Of a stretch of 64,000 bases of DNA, positions 57,678 through 64,000 are shown piece after piece; positions within the stretch are counted from its first letter, which is position 1; every line of letters begins with the position of its first letter. Origin of the DNA: Bacteroidota bacterium (GTDB lineage Bacteria > Bacteroidota > Bacteroidia > Flavobacteriales_D > Crocinitomicaceae); contig JAJRQK010000016.1 in the NCBI GenBank assembly GCA_024280295.1, forward strand, positions 1 through 64,000. The letters run 5' to 3'. The notes below the pieces were generated by a model. The model was not told the origin of the DNA. It was given only the letters and a program-made list of their open reading frames with translations, and did not search any database. Position numbers and translations under genes: made by a program.

Positions 57678-57714
57678 ATTCTAATGAAAGCAATGAACAT
57701 AAAAGCTAAATAAA

Positions 57715-58101
57715 ATGGCAAAGTCAAACGCAAAAAAGAAGAAAAAAGTCAAAGTTGACGCACTAGGACAAGCGCATATTCAAGCGACGTTCAATAATGT
57801 GATCATTTCATTGACAAATGGTTCTGGACAAGTTATTTCTTGGGCATCTGCTGGGAAAATGGGCTTTAGAGGATCTAAAAAGAACACTCCATACGCAGCG
57901 CAAATTGCAGCTGAAGATGCAGCGAAAGAAGCTTACGATTACGGTTTACGTAAAGTAAAAGTCTTCGTTAAAGGACCTGGTTCAGGTCGTGAGTCTGCAA
58001 TTCGCTCATTGCATAACGCAGGAATTGAAGTAACTGAAATCAATGATGTTACCCCAATGCCACACAATGGATGTCGTCCACCAAAAAGAAGAAGAGTTTA
58101 A
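57715..58101 (+). CDS. rpsK: 30S ribosomal protein S11
   Basis: 128 residues, platform protein: [46 protein letters not shown] and [19 protein letters not shown]. It lies 248 bases after rpsM, the longest gap in the cluster. Confidence 0.98.
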   Translation: MAKSNAKKKKKVKVDALGQAHIQATFNNVIISLTNGSGQVISWASAGKMGFRGSKKNTPYAAQIAAEDAAKEAYDYGLRKVKVFVKGPGSGRESAIRSLHNAGIEVTEINDVTPMPHNGCRPPKRRRV

Positions 58102-58204
58102 TTAATAATAAATCAAAGGGGTATCCTAACGATCTTAATGATCACTAGGAAAGGTTGTCGAAGGAAAAGCCTTAATTCATAACCACCTCTTTAAAATTGT
58201 AAAA

Positions 58205-58813
58205 ATGGCAAGATATACAGGTCCAAAATCAAAAATTGCACGTCGTTTCCAAGATCCAATATTTGGTCCAGACAAGTCGCTAGATAAACGTCAGTACGGT
58301 CCAGGACAACACGGTCCAAATAGACGTCGCGGTAAAAAATCTGAATACGCAGTTCAGCTTGGGGAGAAACAAAAAGCTAAGTACACTTATGGTATTCTTG
58401 AGCGTCAGTTCTCTAACCTTTTCGATAAAGCATCGAGAATGAAAGGTATTACAGGTGAAAACTTATTACAGTTGTGTGAAGCACGTCTTGATAACACCGT
58501 ATATCGTTTAGGACTTGCTCCTACTCGTTCAGGTGCTCGCCAGTTGGTAGCGCATAAACACATCACTGTTGATGGACAGATTGTGAACATCCCATCGTTC
58601 TCAACGAAAGTTGGTAACGTAATTAGTGTTCGTGAGAAATCAAAATCAATGGAAGTAATTAGTGATTCATTGGCGACACCGCAAATTAAATCTTTCGATT
58701 GGTTGGAATGGAATCCAAGTCAAATGGAAGGGAAGATTGTTGGTGTTCCAACACGTGAAATGATTCCTGAAAACATCAAGGAACAACTCATCGTAGAATT
58801 GTACTCTAAGTAA
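58205..58813 (+). CDS. rpsD: 30S ribosomal protein S4
   Basis: 202 residues. Initiates 30S assembly and in other bacteria autoregulates the alpha operon. [20 protein letters not shown] and the S4-domain [38 protein letters not shown] are typical. The 103-base gap before it has a small hairpin AAGG/CCTT (58161-58173). Confidence 0.98.
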   Translation: MARYTGPKSKIARRFQDPIFGPDKSLDKRQYGPGQHGPNRRRGKKSEYAVQLGEKQKAKYTYGILERQFSNLFDKASRMKGITGENLLQLCEARLDNTVYRLGLAPTRSGARQLVAHKHITVDGQIVNIPSFSTKVGNVISVREKSKSMEVISDSLATPQIKSFDWLEWNPSQMEGKIVGVPTREMIPENIKEQLIVELYSK

Positions 58814-58907
58814 TAATTAATAATATTGGGTTCGGCAAAAGGGCTTGATTGAGCTTCTTCAATCTTTCAAACCGCGCAACTGAATTTCAATTAAAACGAA
58901 GACAAAA

Positions 58908-59900
58908 ATGGCAATATTAGACTTTCAAAAACCAGATAAAGTGATTATGCTCGATTCTGATGAGCATGTTGGACAATTTGAATTCCGTCCACTTGAACCA
59001 GGATACGGTATTACTATAGGAAACTCACTACGCCGTATTCTTCTTTCATCACTGGAAGGGTTTGCGATTGCTTCGATTCGTATCGAAGGTGTGGATCATG
59101 AATTCTCGACAATCAAAGGGGTTGTTGAAGACGTTACTGAAATGGTTTTGAACTTGAAACAAGTTCGTTTCAAACAACAAATCGAAGGAACTGACAGCGA
59201 AACTGTAATGGTTTCTGTTGCAGGACAAAATACACTCACAGCAGGTGATATTGGGAAATATACTTCGGCATTCCAAGTATTGAATCCAGAGATGATTATC
59301 TGTAACATGGAACCATCTGTGAAATTGGAAATTGAATTGACGATCACTAAAGGTCGTGGATATCATCCAGCTGAAGAAAACACTGATAGTTCTGCTCCTT
59401 TCGGAACAATCGCTATTGATTCGATCTTTACACCAATTAAAAACGTAAAGTACGAAGTGCAAAACTTCCGTGTAGAGCAGAAAACGGATTACGAAAAATT
59501 GATCTTTAACATCACAACTGATGGATCAGTTCATCCGAAAGAAGCACTAAAAGAAGCAGCGAAAATTTTGATTCACCACTTCATGTTGTTCTCTGATGAG
59601 CGCATCACACTTGATAGTGAAGTGAAAGCAGAAACAGAAGAATTCGATGAAACTTCATTGCACATGCGTCAACTCTTGAAAACAAAATTAGTGGATATGG
59701 ATCTTTCGGTCCGAGCACTAAACTGTTTAAAAGCTGCTGATGTTGAAACTTTAGGTGATCTTGTTTCTTACAATAAGAACGATCTCTTGAAATTCAGAAA
59801 CTTCGGTAAGAAGTCATTAACTGAGTTGGAAGACTTAGTTGATAATAAAGGACTTTCATTCGGGATGAATGTTTCCAAATACAAATTAGATAAAGATTAG
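58908..59900 (+). CDS. rpoA: RNA polymerase alpha subunit
   Basis: 330 residues. N-terminal dimerisation domain ([31 protein letters not shown]) and C-terminal DNA-binding domain ([50 protein letters not shown]). Preceded by a 94-base gap with a hairpin GATTGA/TCAATC (58848-58865). Confidence 0.98.
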   Translation: MAILDFQKPDKVIMLDSDEHVGQFEFRPLEPGYGITIGNSLRRILLSSLEGFAIASIRIEGVDHEFSTIKGVVEDVTEMVLNLKQVRFKQQIEGTDSETVMVSVAGQNTLTAGDIGKYTSAFQVLNPEMIICNMEPSVKLEIELTITKGRGYHPAEENTDSSAPFGTIAIDSIFTPIKNVKYEVQNFRVEQKTDYEKLIFNITTDGSVHPKEALKEAAKILIHHFMLFSDERITLDSEVKAETEEFDETSLHMRQLLKTKLVDMDLSVRALNCLKAADVETLGDLVSYNKNDLLKFRNFGKKSLTELEDLVDNKGLSFGMNVSKYKLDKD

Positions 59901-59994
59901 TATCGCAATTAAATAAAAAAGAAAAATGGCGTGATAGGTGATTGAATCTAGCGATACAAGATTCAGTTAACCGTTACTTGCGAAATTTATAGTT

Positions 59995-60633
59995 ATGAGA
60001 CACGGAAAAAAATTCAATCACTTAAGCAGAAAGACAGCGCATAGGAAAGCAATGCTTTCGAATATGGCCTGTTCATTAATTGAGCACAAACGCATTAACA
60101 CCACTGTAGCGAAAGCAAAAGCATTGCGTGTTTACGTAGAGCCAATATTGACGAAATCGAAAACAGATTCAACACACTCCAGAAGAACTGTATTTAGCTA
60201 CCTTCAAAATAAAGAAGCAATTAGCGAATTGTTCAGAGAAGTTGCTCCAAGAATTGCTGATCGTCCAGGGGGATATACACGTATTATTCGTACTGGATAC
60301 AGAGTTGGAGATAACGCGGAAATGTGTATGATCGAATTGGTTGACTTCAACGATATTTATGTCAACGAAGGAGTGAAGAAAACTACTCGTCGTTCGCGTA
60401 GAGGTGGAGGAGCTAAAACAACTGATGGAGCAGTGAACACTGAAGAATCAACAGAAGTTGAAGCAACGGATACAGAAGCTAAAGAGGAAGTGAAAGCTGA
60501 GAAGAAGTCTAAGGCAGAAACAACTGAAGCTCCAGTTAAAGAAGAGAAACCTAAAGCAGAAGCAAAACCAAAAGCTGAGAAAAAAGCAGAGGAAGATGCT
60601 CCTAAAAAAGAGGGTGAATCTGAAGAAAAGTAA
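59995..60633 (+). CDS. rplQ: 50S ribosomal protein L17 with long C-terminal extension
   Basis: 212 residues. The conserved core is residues 1-125 ([72 protein letters not shown]). An extra ~80 residues are low-complexity, lysine/glutamate/alanine-rich (repeats of KAExK); E. coli L17 has 127 residues. The gap before it contains TGAATCT/AGATTCA (59943-59965). Last gene of the ribosomal unit, with a strong terminator. Confidence 0.96.
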   Translation: MRHGKKFNHLSRKTAHRKAMLSNMACSLIEHKRINTTVAKAKALRVYVEPILTKSKTDSTHSRRTVFSYLQNKEAISELFREVAPRIADRPGGYTRIIRTGYRVGDNAEMCMIELVDFNDIYVNEGVKKTTRRSRRGGGAKTTDGAVNTEESTEVEATDTEAKEEVKAEKKSKAETTEAPVKEEKPKAEAKPKAEKKAEEDAPKKEGESEEK

Positions 60634-60662
60634 ATCGAATTGGCTTTAAGTCACCAAGATAC

Positions 60663-60696
60663 AAAAGGGATGTGATTTGATCATATCCCTTTTTTT
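60663..60696 (+). terminator. Rho-independent terminator after rplQ
   Basis: A 13-bp stem AAAGGGATGTGAT (60664-60676) / ATCATATCCCTTT (60680-60692), one G-U, loop TTG, followed by TTTT. It ends the ribosomal/rpoA transcript. Confidence 0.92.
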
Positions 60697-60901
60697 GTGA
60701 AAATGTTTTTCTGATGGACGTTCCTTCCTGTTGCTAGGTCCGATTATGCGATGTATCCTTTTGTATAAGTATGCCTCCTTATCCCTAACACCAAGTTTCA
60801 TTCTAATTATTGACAGAATTAATTAAGTCAGTTAGTCTTTGTATCTTAATATCTCGTTGATATCTTCTTGGGAAATCTTCGCTTGATTGAATTTGAAATC
60901 C

Positions 60902-60909
60902 TAAATTTG
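60902..60909 (+). promoter_or_regulatory. Putative -7 element of carA-eno
   Basis: TAAATTTG matches TAnnTTTG, ending 15 bases before the carA start. A TTG at 60883-60885 gives a 16-base spacer, slightly short, so confidence is moderate. Confidence 0.45.
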
Positions 60910-60924
60910 CAGAAAATTTCATGT

Positions 60925-63314
<2,390 letters not shown>

Positions 63315-63442
63315 AGTTATTGTGTTAAATATATCACCATAACGGTAGGAATCCTTGCCTAAAGTGTTTTTTATCAACTTTGTGCAGACAACCACGCAAC
63401 TTTTGTCTTAATTTTGCGTCAACTTACACAAAGGATATAATA

Positions 63443-63790
63443 ATGAAAACACTTCTATCACTATCACTAATTTTTGTTTTGGCATCTTTTTCTAGCCATT
63501 CACAACAAACCAACACTGTATTTTTTGCGCAATGCATGTTTGACATTCAAAATCAGGCTGAAATGAGCGTGCTTCAAGATGAGATGAATGCTAATCCTTA
63601 CGTGGAAATGGTACGATTGGACTATCACACGCAGAGAGCTCTTATTTTCACCCATGATCTCTCTCAATTGACAGAAGCGGAATTCACAACTTGGTTCGGA
63701 ACACACGCTAGTACAGTATATTGTGTGCAAATTGGTGTTAGAGGAACCGATATGATGAATCCTTATCCATTTACAAATTGCCAACAATGA
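63443..63790 (+). CDS. Exported small protein of unknown function
   Basis: 115 residues from the ATG at 63443: signal peptide MKTLLSLSLIFVLASFSSHSQ, then QTNTVFFAQCMFDIQNQAEMSVLQDEMNANPYVEMVRLDYHTQRALIF and WFGTHASTVYCVQIGVRGTDM. The pattern resembles a ferredoxin-like betaalphabeta fold (heavy-metal-associated shape) but lacks metal-ligand motifs. A TAATTTTG box (63409-63416) could be its promoter. Five bases separate it from the next exported gene, suggesting cotranscription. Confidence 0.72.
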   Translation: MKTLLSLSLIFVLASFSSHSQQTNTVFFAQCMFDIQNQAEMSVLQDEMNANPYVEMVRLDYHTQRALIFTHDLSQLTEAEFTTWFGTHASTVYCVQIGVRGTDMMNPYPFTNCQQ

Positions 63791-63795
63791 TTAAG

Positions 63796-64000
63796 ATGAA
63801 AATAGTTCTTTTTATTGCAGTATCGTTTGTTTCGTTTTCAATCCTTTCTCAAGGAGTTGTTTCCAATTCATGTGATCAAGCTCAGAATATTTGTAACAGT
63901 GTCCCAGTTCCATTTCCACTTTCCACTGGGGTCAGCCCGAATCCAACTGTACCTCCGGCAGGTAGTTTTTCAAACCCTAATGTCAATCCAGCTGGTGTGA
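63796..64000 (+). CDS. Exported surface protein (5' part, cut by window edge)
   Basis: 68 codons are visible: signal peptide MKIVLFIAVSFVSFSILSQG, then SNSCDQAQNICNSVPVPFPL and NPTVPPAGSFSNPNVNPAG. This opening, with a cysteine pair and a proline/asparagine-rich tract, is common at the start of large Bacteroidota gliding or adhesin-like proteins that end in a T9SS domain; here the 3' end is missing. In-frame open to the window edge. Confidence 0.7.
   Translation, partial: MKIVLFIAVSFVSFSILSQGVVSNSCDQAQNICNSVPVPFPLSTGVSPNPTVPPAGSFSNPNVNPAGV

Noticed and set aside
63315-63380. A terminator after eno
   Set aside because: The possible stem around 63350-63365 is short with several G-U pairs and the tail is poor, so I did not list it.

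Overview
The window is AT-rich chromosomal DNA from a member of the Bacteroidota, most likely order Flavobacteriales and perhaps a Fluviicola/Crocinitomix-like lineage (the family is an inference). The evidence is: a gliding/type IX secretion signature (several proteins with a signal peptide and a C-terminal type A sorting domain, plus a PorE-like OmpA protein); promoters of the Bacteroidota form TTG-N19/20-TAnnTTTG; A-rich gene starts without Shine-Dalgarno sequences; a MetH split into two genes; and the S12/S7/EF-G/S10/spc/alpha ribosomal cluster running straight into carA and eno.

Layout. 1-5.0 kb: the 5' part of a CotH-kinase-like secreted protein (minus), then a SAM-I riboswitch controlling the two-gene methionine synthase. 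5.2-7.9 kb: a T9SS cargo protein. 7.9-9.2 kb: a 1.25-kb gene-poor stretch holding decayed coding sequence and a candidate small RNA. 9.2-16.2 kb: a minus-strand tetR-tolC-MFP-RND efflux operon ending in an NTF2-like gene. 16.3-20.8 kb: rnhA, a CTP-synthase-related protein lacking catalytic residues, a lipoprotein, an unknown small protein, a Xaa-Pro aminopeptidase and an alpha/beta hydrolase. 21-25 kb: a LytTR response regulator with a beta-propeller histidine kinase and a small lipoprotein. 25-32 kb: an unknown 519-residue helical protein preceded by a perfect inverted repeat, thiL, htpX-like/lemA and a T9SS cargo. 32-42.5 kb: M14 carboxypeptidase, a repeat-rich adhesin-like T9SS cargo, a PorE-like OmpA protein, a TPR protein and small envelope proteins. 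42.8-60.7 kb: rpsL to rplQ (30 ribosomal or translation genes plus fusA, secY, infA and rpoA). 60.9-63.3 kb: carA-eno. 63.4-64.0 kb: two exported proteins, the last cut by the window edge.

Genes that work together: the riboswitch and metH halves form a methionine feedback loop; TetR, TolC, MFP and RND make one drug or solvent pump; LytTR regulator and kinase are a two-component pair; the PorE-like protein and the CTD proteins belong to the T9SS envelope. The ribosomal block is one long plus-strand unit whose first part is tightly packed. From infA onward it carries unusually long, structured intergenic segments. Three copies of a previously unlabelled double stem-loop (short hairpin, GATTTG linker, 6-bp hairpin with GAAA-like loop) lie around rpmJ-rpsM and are the most interesting unexplained signal here. 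I found no CRISPR array, tRNA, rRNA, prophage or intact insertion sequence.
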